64,000 nucleotides of DNA from Hirundichthys speculiger (GCA_018398805.1 JAGFBZ010001577.1:248001-312000), one strand, 5' to 3'. Counted from the first letter of the stretch, positions 11,866-25,214 are shown. Translations and numbers: made by a program. The notes: generated by a model from the letters alone, not told the origin.

Positions 11866-14800
11866 GACATACTTTTTTTTTTTAATCTCATCTAATCGCT
11901 GCAAACCTAGTGGGTTCATATAATCAGACAAGTATAGTGAGCAACGCTTGTTCACGGTCTGTGCAGATGTGAGGTTATTACATTTAAAACAATTTAGCGG
12001 AGCAGAAGGTGAGGTGTTAAGTGTGATAGAGAAGTTTTAAAATATGTAGATGGTATCTTGTCACTATTGCTACTCACTGGGTTTTTATACTAAAGTATCC
12101 ATGTTTCATGAATTCCTGATGACACCCTTTCATAGTTATTACTATGAACACTTGAATGAATTTGTGTCACTTGAGCTGTTAATGTTTGTGATTAAGTATG
12201 TCCTGGAGCTTTTTTTGGCTAGTTCCCTACTCAACACTCCTAGTTTTACAGCATTGCCCTTTTTTTTTTCAACCATATGATCTATTTATTCTCGATGCAG
12301 AGAAGTACCTCTCAAGAGATTGTGGAGGATTTTTTTTTCTTCCTTTCTTCACAGATCTTATCATCATATGCAGGTCCTACAGTATTGCTCTCCTCCCCTC
12401 CTCTTTGCCCAAGATCAGGCTTGGAGTGCTGCAGAATATGAGCGTATAGTAGTTTGTGGCCAACAGATGGATGACTGTGTGTGTGTGTTGTCTCTGTGTG
12501 TGTGTGTGTGTCTGTGTGCAAACAGGAACATCAGACTTTGCTTTTCTGCCGGACGGGTAATCTCCCGCGTGACACGATCATAATCTGGTTAAACCAGACG
12601 GCCACAGTTGGCCTTAAGGCCGAGGCGTGTTTGAAGGCTGGCAGCGTAACAAAGTACAGTTATTGTCTTGGAGGTTTAGCCTGCAGCTGCGGCCCAGTGG
12701 GACCAATTGTGGTGTTCAAGATTACAAGCAAGACTCTGGTTAACCTTAATTTTTGCGGAGGTTTTAAAGGCTTAAGAGTTTGATTATTTTTCTGTGCTGC
12801 AGGAGAGAGTTGTGTAACGTTCCTACAATTTGTTTAGACCTTATTGTAAGCGGGTCCTTGTTCCCACATTCCTGAGGAGGAAGCGCAACACAATCTGAAT
12901 GCGGGAAAGACATTTCTCACACTTCCGTTAAACACTTTATCACATGAGACTGATTTAACCTCTGCTATTCCCCCTCCAGTCACGAGCCAGGTGTGATTTT
13001 TGTTTCAGCTTTTTATTACAGAGGATTAATTTTCACACATGAAACCTTGGATGTATATGGTATATTTACTGAAAATAGGAGTTAAACAAGTGATGGATTA
13101 TTTGATATATCACTCACTCACCAATAACTGGTTCTACAAAATGATACGTTTTAGGACTAATCTAGTAAAGTTTTAATGAGAGGTGGACTGATTAGTCAGG
13201 CTGATTATTGGTCTATTTTTCACTAATTGCCATCAGCCAACACATGAGACGAACTAGCTGATTAACAGCAGGAGCATCTGCGGGCAGCCCTCTGTTGTGG
13301 CCCCTCGGGTCCTGCAGAAGGACTTTGGTGTGTTTACAGTAACTTTTTTTTTTTTTTTTAGAGGGGGAAGAAATATCTTCACTTCATGGGAAAATATTAT
13401 GGCTTCGATTCTTTTCCTTCAAATCTCTTTATCTGTAGTTTGTTGCATAGAAAATGTTACATTTGAGGAGAAAATCCAAATCAGCACTCACTGGTTGATT
13501 TGTGTTGACAGCGGTCTTAAACTGACTCATGGATAAACGGTTAAAGATGGTTTTATTGGTAGCTTCAACTTTCTCAATCGTGTTTTTGAAGCAGCTCTAA
13601 CATGCTGCAGAGGCGTGTTCAGACACACATCTTTTATGCGTGCTGGAACACCAGATGTGGTTTTTTTTTTTTTTTTTTTTTACACTTTACTCAAATATGT
13701 TTTTCAATTATTTTATTGCATGTGAACGTTGGTATTATTTGTTTTGCGCTACTCCACTTTCATACACTCGTACATCCACCCGTTCCAAGTGTAATTTCCA
13801 TTACTGCTAATCATATTTGCGTGCGTTGTGTTTGTATGGTTGTTTAGTAACACATCCACCAGGGGGCAGTGAAGAGTTAAGCTACTGAGTTCAACAAACA
13901 TGGCAGATATTGAGGAGGTTTCAATATTTGTACTACTCCGGAGGAGTTGAAGAAAGCAAAAACAGCGGTGCAAATGGTGGTGGGGTGCGAGACCGCTAAA
14001 TGAAAGTTGCTACATTAATGGGGAGTTCTTTAGTCTAATTTCACTCAATTTGATGACGAACGTCCTTTTCAGTATTTTCGGATCTTCATGAGGACATTTG
14101 ACAGTCACGGTGCCCCTGTAACATAATATAAATCTGTATAATTTCAGACAACCCCCTGATCCCTCCTCAACGCTATTTTGTTCGATGTGTTCTTGTTCAT
14201 TTTCTTGTATTTGGTTAACAATTGTGTGATTAAGCTCACTACTGCCCCCACCACTTCAGGTTGTATTGCTCCGTATCCATAAAGTTCTGTTGGTGCACCA
14301 AAACACCAAAAGCTTTCAAGTTTCTGTTCACATAGTTGATTTCTCAGAATGCTTTATATATCTGTGTAATGAAGCGTAACGGTTAGTTGGAGCGTAAAAA
14401 AATGCTGCTAAATGTATTAATGCTTTTTTTTTTATTTTTAAACTTTGACAAGCTTAGATTTTTATTACCTGTTACTCATTTTTATTTAATGTATGTGCAA
14501 TGCAAAATGTTGACTTAGGACACAGCTTTTGTTTTTAAATTGGTGTTAAGCTAAGTTAAGAACATGTTAGTTATTATTTTAACTGTTATATGCCATTTTA
14601 TGGAGAGAAAAAAAATCTGGAACATCAGTCAGCTATTGGCTTCCCTGATTAGAAATAAAACTAAAATTGACACTAGCCATAAAAAAAAAAAAAAACCACA
14701 TCAGTCGACCTCTAATATCTGATGTTTCTGGCATTTCTAATTTTACTGTCTTATGCAGATCTGAAATGACACATTTGTCACAAGTGAAACTTCCTGTTTG

Positions 14801-17800
14801 GCCACAGATGACTGCAGTTACATATTTGACAAAGAAGAGGAAGAAGAAGATGCAACAGGAACACTTCAAAGATTTCAGTATCAAAGAAACGTCTCTAATG
14901 TGGAAATATTTCCGTCTTCTCAGGCGGCCTTGAGCAAACCGCTTTTGTGCTGTGGTTCATTTGTGCATGGGCGGATTTATGCAGTGTAATTTCAAAGCAA
15001 TATATCGTTAACAACTCATGAAATAACGAACCGTTGCTGTTCTCCCCTTCTGTCTGAAAGCTGAAGCTTTCTGAACTGTGCAGAAGTGAGTTTTCATTAT
15101 TCCTCATCTCTTGGGTTATAAAGGCCTTGACCTCATTTTGTTTTCATTTTGATGTGAGCTGATGGGTTTTACTTTTAATTAATCACACGAGCTTGCACAC
15201 CTCGGCCTTTCTGCACATTATTTATTGAAATAATATCAGTGAAGTGCAGCCACATGAATACAGGTGAGATAGTATTTGATATGTGATGCAGCTCACTGGA
15301 TTTGAAGGCATGGCTTCTATATAATGCTCTTGTCATCCCCTGTTTAAGCTCCCTTTTTCCTCAAAAACATCTGTGCCAGTGTATTTGATATATATCCCTC
15401 TACATTGTGCCGTATTTGGCATCAACCTCTCTCTATGCCATTGTCTAAATCTCTGCTCATTGACTAACAGACATTGTACCTTGTCCCCATTTTAATGATC
15501 CTACTTTCTAAATATAAGAAGCTTACTACAAACAGCCAGCTTAAAGATAACAACCCAAGATTTAGACATTTAAGCAGCATTAGTTCTTGAAAGCAGCCCC
15601 GCCCCCACCCTGATGTATTTTACAGATCAACCTCAGATGACCAGTCTTTTGCGATCAGATACACGTAGAAGCGCTGGTCTGAAGTATTTCAGCAGAAAAC
15701 AGTTGGTTAATGGTGTGAGGTAACTGAAATATTTAAAGTTGGCATGTTTTACTAATCACAGTGCTGCTGAGATCCTTCAGCTGCAGTATTTTTTTTTTCT
15801 TTCTCTTAAAGTGTACTGTTAATGACTTCCAGAGTGCTTTCAGAACAGAAAAGTTGACAGATTTACCAATTTTCACCTTTTTATTTTGCAACTCTGTTCA
15901 CTTATATTTAATTGCAGATGCACATCATATGTCAGGTACAAGCAGTTAATGGCTTTCAGTGTTTCTAAGTGGGTGTGCATTTCCTTTTCCCCCTCTTTTT
16001 TCTTTTTTTAAATCATTTTTTGTACTGTAGCTTACATTTTTGCTTACGTTGTACGTAGCTTACATATGACCCCGCTTCTTCTTTTTTTAAAATAAATAAA
16101 CCTGTTAATACCCTGCCAGTAAAACATATTTGAAACCTTTTTTTTTTTTATTTTTTCTTTTTTAATGAAAACTTGTCTAGTGAAGTTATTTCTGTCTGTG
16201 GCCTTGTGATGAATTAAATGAAATCCTGTTTTTTTTTTTTATGCATATTCATCTTGTCTGGTGTTTGGCTGTTAAACCTTCCAGTCCATCTTGTATAATT
16301 ACTCAGTTACCCAGAGTCACAGTGGTGTAAAGATCAGCCGTTGTAACATACCAAGAATTAAAAATGTTTTCAAAAGGATATTTCAGTTTAGTTTGGCTTT
16401 TGTTCTTCTTGAAGTGAGATTTTGGGAAGTACTCAAAACCAGAATATTTGATTTTTTTCCATCTTAATGCAGATGGATCCTGTGGACCTGAAATTACCCA
16501 AACAAATTATGTATAAAATATCACTGTGTTTTGTAACCAGGAGTGATTTACTCAGTAAACTTTTGTTATCTGTTTTACTAAGCTACATGCAGACGAGAAG
16601 GATAAAACACCTTTGCTGAGTTCCCCATCACACTTTGACTTGCTGTTGTTGTCATTGACCTCTCTTTCCAGCAATGGGATGATCCCTTCATGCTACGTGG
16701 TCCACTTAAGATGCAACTTAATTGTATTCATTTAAAACCGTTCAGGCTAAAGTGTTGGTGAAGCAGCCGGCGTTCAGCCCTGACGGTGCAGCAGTATGCT
16801 TTGGGGATAAATCACTGCAGGCCAGACAGACCTGGCTCTGCCTCTTCCTCCTTACAACATCGTTGTACCAAATAGTGGGATGTTGAAAGTCCACTAGTGT
16901 CTGGTCGGTTGTAAAAGTGATGCTCAGCGTGCGTTACAGTTTCAGTTAACGGCTGAGACTGACCTGGGTTAAGTTCTCCTAGATAAACAATTTTGAGGAA
17001 TTTACTTTTAAAAACATGCTGTTTAGGTTAATTGGTAACAATAAATCCCGCCTAGATTTCCTATACATCAACAGTATTGTAACTTGATTTTAGGAATAAT
17101 AGGAGTTATTAGGGAGATAATCCGGTGTATCAGATAAATCGGTTTAATTAATGTGTGTGGCAGGGAGAGGAAAGCTGCCTGCATTGTAAAAGTGCCTCGT
17201 GTGGTCCCTGGACAAGGAAGGTGCTATAAAAGCATGTTGTTGTTGGAGTGATAAATGGCTGCACAGCAAAAGATGAGTAAATTTATATTTGTGATGGATC
17301 TGTTGCTATGGAAACCGGCCATGTAAAGGCAAGTGCTTTCCGTGTGTCAACTTCAGTTTGTGCTGACAAAGTCATGAATTGTTTTTTTTTTTTCTTTTTT
17401 TTTAATGATCATGTTAGAATGTCCTACAGAGGTGTAAAAGTGACTTCAGTCTAAGCTCCTTATAACCGTGGCTCAGCAGTCAGAGTCTGTCGTGGTGACG
17501 GACCAGAAGAAGACAAGTTAAGCAGCTTTATCGTGCTCCATTCAGTTAGAGCTCTACTTAGCTCAGGGCTGTAGTACAAAGGAAGAAAAGGAAAAAGTCC
17601 TCATTTATTTATATTTTATTTAAATCGACCTAAGTGAGATGGAGGAACATTTGTCTTGTGGGCCACGTTCAGATGGGACGAGGAGGGTTTCCTTTAGTGG
17701 GGTCCGGGGCCATTTTAGTAAGAGCTGCTATGAGGCCAAGGCCAAGTACCTGTCCTGGGTTAGACGCTCCAGTACTGCTCCACAAAAAAAAAAAAAAAAA

Positions 17801-17809
17801 AACTATTGG
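11866..17809. other. Non-coding spacer
   Basis: Almost 6 kb of AT-rich DNA with many T tracts (13661-13681, 16138-16150, 16231-16240) and a (TG)n at 12476. A balanced, repeat-free stretch at 12520-12780 and another at 15165-15265 could be conserved elements. No exon recognised. Confidence 0.4.
12476..12520. repeat. (TG)n microsatellite
   Basis: Interrupted TG/CTG dinucleotide run. Other short runs in the window are at 27822-27865 (TG) and 56390-56404 (TG). Confidence 0.8.
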
Positions 17810-18012
17810 GGGTAGGACTGTAGCGATACATTTATCTCATGATACGATACACGATATTCAGCTCACGATACGACATATGTCGATATTCATCTTACAATAC
17901 ATTTACATCATTTTCCGAAAGATTTTAAAGAGACAAAAAGATTTTGGTGACATCTTGTGAGTGTTTCAATGACTTGGTTTGAATTTATTGAACTGAAAGC
18001 CTCAATTACACG

Positions 18013-18619
18013 TAGGGATGCACATGGTTAACCATTTAACAGTTTAACCTTTAACCGATAACAGTAACTCTAACCGATTAATACTAACGGTCAATTTTGT
18101 TTTTAAGCTACGTAATTCAATCAACTCATGGGGGCGTGTCGACAGGTGCAACAGGCCTCTGATTGGTCAATTCTACATCCGCGGAGAAAAGAGCGTGTCA
18201 TCGAAAAAATGAGGAAGTACCCACATCTGTAGGATTCTGGTTCTCCACGCTACAAAGACAGCACATATTCTAGTAATTCATGGAGGGAGATAGCGATGAA
18301 TGTGGGTCTGGATACGGCCGAGACGGTGAGGAAATGGAAAAACGCAAGAGATAAGTTTAGTAAGTTTAGCTAGTTCGTGATTGTCGCTCTTGCGTTGTGG
18401 CGTGGAATAACATAGCGGAGACCGCGCTAGTATAAATCAAAAGTGACGGCGGCATCTCTGCGACAAGCTAATGGCGGCACAGAGTATACACGGGGAAGTG
18501 TCCGCATGCGTCCACGACAACGCGCGCAACGTCGCGGCAGCCAACCCTCCCGGACATATCGGTTAACGGTTATTAATCGTTAAAGGGCGTCGGTTAAAAA
18601 ATCCAAAATGTGCATCCTA
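18013..18619. mobile_element. hAT element with two coding remnants
   Basis: 607 bp. Left end TAGGGATGCACATGGTTAAC, right end AAAATGTGCATCCTA, with sub-terminal GGTTAA/TTAACC repeats on both sides. Flanking 8-mers attacacg / attacaca differ only at the last base, as expected of a hAT 8-bp duplication. It carries a MADF-like fragment (18209-18368) and a short hAT-transposase-like fragment (18471-18550). Confidence 0.75.
18209..18368 (+). pseudogene. MADF/Myb-SANT-like domain remnant
   Basis: From ATG 18209 the frame reads MRKYPHL, then a stop, then DSGSPRYKDSTYSSNSWREI, AMNVGLDTAETVRKWKNARD and KFSKF before TAG. The pattern YPHLY-D-S-x-YKD ... NSW-x-EIA ... W-x-N-x-RDKF is that of MADF domains. 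The internal TAG stands where the family has Tyr, so the fragment is inactive. Confidence 0.6.
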
Positions 18620-18730
18620 ATTACACATTATATGGCTGACAGGCAGCTTGCAAATGCTGGACAAAATGAATAAAAGATTTGTTGAGAAAAATAGTTCAAT
18701 TTATTTAAACGGTGCAAACTGTTGCTTGCA

Positions 18731-21431
18731 AGCTTTTAAAGGTGAAACACGGGGGTTTTGAAAGAAGCTTAGAATATTGAAGCGTTCACACACAAGGATT
18801 GATGTCTGCAAATCAAACGCAGATTTGCTTCAATATGGGCTACTTGAAATTTTGCTGTGCCATAAAAATCAAGCTTTAAATTTGGAGCAGTAATACTTAA
18901 TAAATCCGGAAAGGGAAATTATATTCTCGCAGTAAAAAGTAAGTTGCCATAAAGAGTCATTGAAGAAAGTTGCAGTTATAAGCCAGGAATGATCTCCTGT
19001 ACCAGTTTCTGTTCCACTGAACACCAGGAAGCCATTGTGTTGTTTAATCGGTCTTGTGTTGAGGATGTGCAGTGTCGTTCATTATGTTTTTGCAGCTTAT
19101 GCAACAGTCATGTTTGCAGTTGACTCATGGGGCTCCAGGACAGTCCCCAGAACAAAGCCTGCCTTCTTTATCAGCTGTTTCAGTTTCTCTGGGTGTCCAT
19201 GGCTCTGACGCTGGTCCTCCAACAGAAAACTACACTTCTTCTTTATCGCAGACTTGAAACTTTGCAATGTCTTGCTGCAAACTCTGAAGGACTTAAGCTT
19301 CCTCAAGAAGGTGCACCTCAAGAAGGACCCTTATTCACCTCTGCCATCGGTAACACTGCAGCTCTGTTCAATAGTTTCACTGCCAGAGCTAAACAATGCT
19401 TCCTAAAAACAATCAAATCCTCCATCAAATAAAATTGAAACTGATATTTCGGCATGAAAAAGTAAATGGTGTTGTGATGAATTGAATTTAGCTGTCTTAT
19501 CTGATAAACTCCAAAAGTGATGAAAAGATACATAGAGAAGATTGGATTGTAGATGATCTCCATAGAAAGGAACATTTATCTGACCTGCGTGAATGAACCC
19601 AGTCCTTGTTGGTGGTTTTAGAGGGAAATCCGTTCCTGTGCTTTGCAGAATGTTTTAAATACTGTACAGTCGTAACCTCGGTGTTGGAAACAAGGACTCG
19701 CCACAGTACGCCTGTAGAGATAATAGGCAATTATAGCAGATATATTGCAGGTTACGGCTGTCAGAGGAGTCGGCCAGCAGGGACCACAACAGCAGGAAGT
19801 TGTGTGAGTGTGTGTTGGCTCTGGTTTCGGGGGGGGGGGAAGAGTACTTGGAGCGCCAGATTATACTTTTCCATTAAATTAGACTTGGCAGAATATAGTT
19901 GGAAGAATGATTATCTTTATTCTTAAAGCATGTTAAATCCTCTTTGTGTGTTTGGGTTTTTTTAATGCTTTAAACTATGAAAGCACTGCATGTGTGTTTA
20001 CATCTTGGTTTTTATGCTCGTTCCTTTTTTTTTTTTTTTTTTAGCTTTTTTGTTTTAAACTGGAAAGATGGTTAGAAAAATCTGAAATTGTAAAGGTTTT
20101 TGAACGCAGCTTAATGTGTATTTAAAAAAACCAAACAAACTGGTAAAAGCAATGAAAACCTGAGAACACAGTAAAAATTCTTCAAATTTAGACAAGACAC
20201 AAATGCTTCATGCATACTCTTTTATTTGTCAGACAGATTTGACAGCTTTTTTTCTCTTTTTTTTTTTGCAAGTGTCAGTATGTCAGACCAGCTTTAAACG
20301 GCTGCTGCCTCCACACTTGTGATGTTTCACTGTATTAATTTATGCTGCAAAATAGTATAGCTGAGTGAAAAGCGGTTCCAAGGAAAGAAGTACCTTTTTG
20401 TGAACAATTTTAAAGTTATATGATGTTGTGCACCATTTAGCCAAGTTCATTTTGTGCCGGAGCATATGTGCTTTTGGTTTAAAGTTGTTAAGATATGTTG
20501 TGGGATGGAGACGTTGTTCAGCTTTGAGTTTGAATCATCTCGTGTCATTCATCGTGACCGTGTCAGCGGTAGAAACGCAGCTCCTTCCACGCTCATCGTA
20601 ACACTTAGCTCCATCTTCTTCAATTACTTCTTCTTTTATTTATTTGCCAGTTTGCAATCATTGTAAATGGTGCATTACTGCCATCAAGCAGGAGGAGTGT
20701 TAGTTTGCTAAGTCAGTAGATCTGACGAGGTCCGTTACTGTAAATGGAGACACAACAGCTGAAAGGGCCAAGGAAGTCAGTTTAACTTCCTCGGTTTTAT
20801 CCCGGACATCTGCTGGTGGACACTTTCCTGTTAGTCCTGTTTCTCAGAATCACATGATCAAAACTTGATTTATTCTTTTCTCTTAATGTTTTTTTTTTTC
20901 CTTTTTTTTTGTCGTACTCTTCAAAACCTTTTATAGTCTATCAGTGTAGTGGCAACAACACTATAATTCCTTTTTTTTTCATTCATATTGATTTATTTTT
21001 TTTATTTATGTAAGAATAATGCAACAGCAGAAAGGTGATGGGAGTTCCAGACCTTTCTGACCTTTTGAGAAGCAGCTTGGCTGGAGTATAAATCCATCTT
21101 AATTCAGCTTTATCAGACTGAAAACAGTGCAGCTTTGAAATAAAACACACAGAACTGCATTGGAGAGAGAGTGATTTCACGTAAAGAGATGAGGAAATAT
21201 AATTCTAGAGAAATGGTTTGAGGCGTCTCAAGTTCATGTGTTTGAAGAAGGCTCTCAGACACTTTACAGCTTTTTAAAAATACTTTTCAGTTGTAAGATT
21301 GTGATAATTTTATTCTCCTGTAAAGACAGTTTGGAAAAGGAGACGTGCTGAGCAGTATTAGCTGCAGAATTTGACCCAAGTGCCCATTTTTGCTTGTTAA
21401 GTCTTGCTGAAAATGTTATACATACATACAA
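18731..21431. other. Non-coding spacer
   Basis: AT-rich DNA with a LINE fragment at 19097-19432 and T runs. Nothing else recognised. Confidence 0.4.
19097..19432 (-). pseudogene. LINE reverse-transcriptase C-terminal fragment
   Basis: In the minus frame, TFLRKLKSFRVCSKTLQSF and KLKQLIKKAGFVLGTVLEP resemble the C-terminal segment that follows the polymerase domain in fish LINEs (LRRLRSFNVCSKMLQ ... L-x-x-x-x-KAGSVLG). The segment between is diverged and no flanking structure is visible. Confidence 0.5.
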
Positions 21432-21438
21432 TGTATAC

Positions 21439-21500
<62 letters not shown>
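21432..21500. repeat. (TACA)n/(TA)n microsatellite, left of hAT
   Basis: TACA units, then about 25 TA units ending at 21500, immediately adjoining the hAT element. The tract continues on the far side at 22778, so one TA tract was split by the insertion. Confidence 0.9.
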
Positions 21501-21503
<3 letters not shown>

Positions 21504-22774
21504 GGATGCACCGAAAATTCGGCCACCGAAAATTTTCGGCCGAAAATGGCCCAAAAGTGCATTTTCGGTTTTCGGCCGAAAGACTTTTATCACCGAAACA
21601 ACGCGGCCGAAACAGGATGTAGTGATGACGAACAAAAACCGCGGCCAGCACGCGCTTGTCTAGATAGGGGCCAACATTGTAACAATAAGAATTGTTGTTA
21701 GGAACCTTTGTTTAAATTGAGGGTATGCACGGACATGTTTTGGTGTGACACCACCTGAGTTTACCGGACCGGCTGAATGAATGTAACCCGCGAGTGTTTA
21801 ATAAAGTTTACAACCCGGCAGGGTTAAAATAGTAAGTCGTGAGTTGCTTACTGAGACAAAGCAAGAGACTTTTAACAAACATGTCTGTGGTGTGGACGTA
21901 TTTCAATTGTCTGAGAAAGACCCACGGATAGCGATTTGTAAAAACATGTAACGCTGAAATTTCAAGAGTGGGTGAATCTGCAAAGAGTTTCTCCACGTCG
22001 GGTTTGATTTATCACCTGAAATCCAAACATCCCGATCGCTATTCTGAATATGAGAAGGCGGCGGCACAGAAAAGAAAAATCCTTCCGAGCGCGTCCACTC
22101 CGTTTGTGGCGGACGTATTTGAAAAGGCAAGAAAGTTTTCCAGTGATGGTGCCAAGGCAAAGGGCATTACACAAAAAATTATGGAATTCATTGCCTTAGT
22201 TGATCAGCCGTTCTCTGTTGTAGAGGATGTGGGATTTCGTAGGCTGATCGAGCACATTGAGCCCCGTTATTCCATGCCGAGCAGACGACATTTCTCAGAC
22301 GTGTGTTTACCTGAGCTGTTTAATGTTGTTGCAGCTCACGTCCATGAGCTTATAGCTACAGATATTTTTGTTGTAGTAGTCCTACAGAGAATTTTTTTTT
22401 AATGCACTGTGTTTTTATGAGCAGGCCAGCAGGCCAGTCAGTTATAGGCCTGTATTATTATTAAATGTACACCTGAGTGGGGTCAAGTTAAACATTTTAT
22501 TTTGAATTTAGTTTTATATTGTGCATTGTTGTAATGTCAGTGCTAATAAATATTTCATAATTTTGCAATTAATTTATTCTTTGTAGCATTAATTAATTTA
22601 ATTTATGCAATGGTAATGCCTTGATTTTAGTGAGGTTAGTACACAGTCATAGCCATGAATGCAACGGTACTAATAATTGGCATAATAATTTATTTCGGTG
22701 TTTCGGTTTTCGGCCTTGGTTTCTTCATTTTTCAGTTTTCGGTTTCGGCCAAGAATTTTCATTTCGGTGCATCC

Positions 22775-22777
<3 letters not shown>
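21501..22777. mobile_element. hAT element inserted in a (TA)n tract, internally deleted
   Basis: 1277 bp, ends TAGGGATGCACCGAAAATTC and CATTTCGGTGCATCCCTA, sub-terminal TTCGGCCGAAA palindromes at both ends. It encodes only the N-terminal part of a BED-finger transposase (21881-22402); the DDE catalytic core and dimerisation domain are missing. Target duplication is indistinguishable within ATATATAT. Confidence 0.85.
21881..22402 (+). pseudogene. Truncated hAT/ZBED transposase
   Basis: From ATG 21881 (MSVVWTYFN) the frame breaks near 21920-21930, then continues as KTCNAEISR and, from 21968, AKSFSTSGLIYHLKSKHPD. This is a BED zinc finger (C-x2-C then H-x4-H). The downstream 110 residues (EKARKFSSDGAKAKGITQKI, then FIALVDQPFSVVEDVGFRRL) match the linker before the hAT catalytic region. 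It ends at a stop in a T run at about 22400. Confidence 0.75.

Positions 22778-22851
<74 letters not shown>
22778..22851. repeat. (TA)n microsatellite, right of hAT
   Basis: About 36 TA units starting directly at the hAT terminus. Both-strand translations give poly(IY) ORFs without meaning. Confidence 0.9.
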
Positions 22852-22854
<3 letters not shown>

Positions 22855-24027
22855 GCATGCAGATTTATTGTTTTTAAGTATTTGTGCAATATATACATGA
22901 TGCATAAAATCTGCTTTGGGTAGTATTCTGCCAAACTCTGCAGTACTTTGTAATGTGGAACATTTATTTGACTAGTCGTCATTCCTCAGTGCTGTATCTT
23001 TTATCTTTGAGGATGTTGCTGCAGCACTGGTTCAGGAACTTGCAGCGTTAGTTTTTATTTCATTTTTTTCCCCACAGTTACTTCAAGCCTTTAGAACAGA
23101 TTTTCTGGATTGCCACATTCAGGTTTAACAGAATCCTCCAGTCCTCTGTCCAGGTTTTACCTGTGCTGTTATTGCCACTGGATGCTGTCCATAATGAAGC
23201 AAAACTCATTTGACTTCTGTCAGGACCGTCGGTATTGATGACTGAAAGACGAGCTAATTTGAAACTTTAATCAACACAGAGCGTCCTGAGAGAGTCTGTT
23301 AGTCAGATTTTATGGAGCACTGATCGGATCTGTTACCGGTCCCGTTCTGCTCTCCCCCCTTTAGTGTGGTCCCCCCCGTCTTCACTCACCCAATCAAATA
23401 TGCCATCACTGCCGGGCTTATGACCCACACTAGTTGCCATAGCAACCCCAGCCTGCCTCCCAGAGAACATGTCGTGCATGTTAAGTGGCTCTCGGATGCT
23501 CAGTCGTTGTCTTTGCTTTGCACTCACACTTAACTGGAGACGCACACACACACGGTTAAATCTAGACGTGCATTTATTACCTCTGCTGGTTCTGAAATTA
23601 CATTTTTGTAACGATCTGACCTGCCTCTTCCAGTCACTTTTGCTTTTCCAAAGAATTATTATTAACGATATTCAAACTAATGTTACTGCAGAGTTTTTAT
23701 GAGTTGCTCTTGGAACTTTTTGGGAACTTTTTTTTTTCTTAACATTAAATTAGAAGCAGCAGTCTCTCATTAATTTCATTGTCATCTGTTGAGCTCCAGC
23801 TGCTCACTCGCTGAACAGACTTATGAATTAAGCCACTACATTTATTTGGTCAAAATATCTGCACCCTTCTCATCAACGTGATACTAATGCGCTCACAGTC
23901 TTGACTCACTGTGCCTAAACAAAAATCTAAATCTTGGTTTAAAAAGTTTGCTTCATATTTTATTAGGCAGCCTTCAGGTTAAAAGTTTCACATAGTGACT
24001 GGGGAGGAAAAAAACTGTTAATTATCA
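22852..24027. other. Non-coding spacer
   Basis: AT-rich, no repeats identified apart from a short (CA) run at 23540-23552. Confidence 0.4.
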
Positions 24028-24035
24028 TCTGGGAC

Positions 24036-24746
24036 CAGGGTTTCCGTTGTCCGGTAATTGCCGGACTTTGTCCGGTAAAAAATGCCGAAGTCCGGTATTT
24101 TATAATCTCTCCGGTCAAAATGTCCGGTGAAAAAACTCCTCCCAAGCACAAGTTTCAGTTGTAATAGAATGGGTAATTTCCACATCATTTTATTAAAAAA
24201 CATATACTTTTACGAATAAATAGTGTGTGTGTATGTGTGAATGAATGAATGTAGTCTATATGTGGAACGAAACTTTTTTTCTGCGCGGAACGAAACTTGT
24301 CGCATTTGTTTCATTAAATCTAACAAACGGCGCACCACAACAGAGAGGTCTTTGACATGGCGAAACAGGCTAATCCTTAAAAGCTATTTTCTAAAACTAA
24401 AAAGAACTCTAATGGCGAAGGTGATGATGAGTCTAACTCTAAAGGCTATCTGAAGAGATGGAGACTACCACAGATGATGCTGTGGCTCCCGCCGAAAATA
24501 TTTATTTATTTTTTGAAGTTACGCTCGTGAGTCAATTGACGGGACTTATTTTATTTGAAATAGCCTGTTTTTCAATAAAAATACTATTAAATGACTTGCA
24601 TTGATATCGTACTACTGCATATGATGTATTTTTAACCTCAATAAATTCATATAGCCTATGTGACCGGAATTTCAATCATTTGTCCGGTAAATTGAAAACC
24701 TGCCGGTCACATTGTCCGGTGCCAATTTTTTCTAGCGGAAACACTG
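24036..24746. mobile_element. hAT-type MITE with perfect 8-bp target duplication
   Basis: 711 bp. Left end CAGGGTTTCCGTTGTCCGG, right end TTTCTAGCGGAAACACTG, with CCGGTA/CCGGTCA repeats in both subterminal regions. Flanked by identical tctgggac at 24028-24035 and 24747-24754. No coding sequence recognised. Confidence 0.9.
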
Positions 24747-25214
24747 TCTGGGACACTGTTACCCCAACAGTGGGGTAATGTTGGGGAACACCACACATCA
24801 ATGTCAGTGTGGTGGAGGATGCTTCACTTGATCATATTATATTGTTACCTCAGTAAGTGGCAATATATCGATTGGACCATTTAATGAGGTTGTATGTGTT
24901 TGCATGAAGATCTGTTTTTAAATCCAACCACTTGCAGTGAACTTTAATGTTTGAGTGTAGTCATCATCAGCGTTTTCCACATAACCCATCTGTGTAGCCG
25001 GTAACAAATTTAAACATAGAGATCAAGCTTGCAGGAAGTCAGAAACAAGTGTAGCGTAGATAAGCTCTCAGATTTTCAAAATAAAGCGCCATGAGTGGGC
25101 TCCGAGTCAGCATCACCTGTGGAGGTTGTGGGCAAACAGCTCAGAGGGTCTCAGGAGAGGTTTCAACCATGTTTGAGGAGCCGTTCAAAAGCACGCTTTA
25201 TTGCAACGCTCGTT

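Larger units (their letters stand above)
17810..18730. mobile_element. Older element interrupted by the hAT at 18013
   Basis: The left part, from gtaggactgtagcgatacat through repeated CGATAC/ACGATA motifs (17811-17905), resembles ends of fish hAT MITEs that start with a CTGTAGCGATA-like terminus. The right-hand partner would lie beyond 18620, but I could not identify its end. Confidence 0.35.

Noticed and set aside
21394..21663. ORFs of poly(IY) on both strands (also 22621-22982)
   Set aside because: Translations of the (TA)n microsatellites; no start context or family resemblance.
21968..22402. A domesticated ZBED gene
   Set aside because: The ORF sits inside intact hAT ends, has a break in the BED finger and no catalytic core, so a decayed transposon is simpler.
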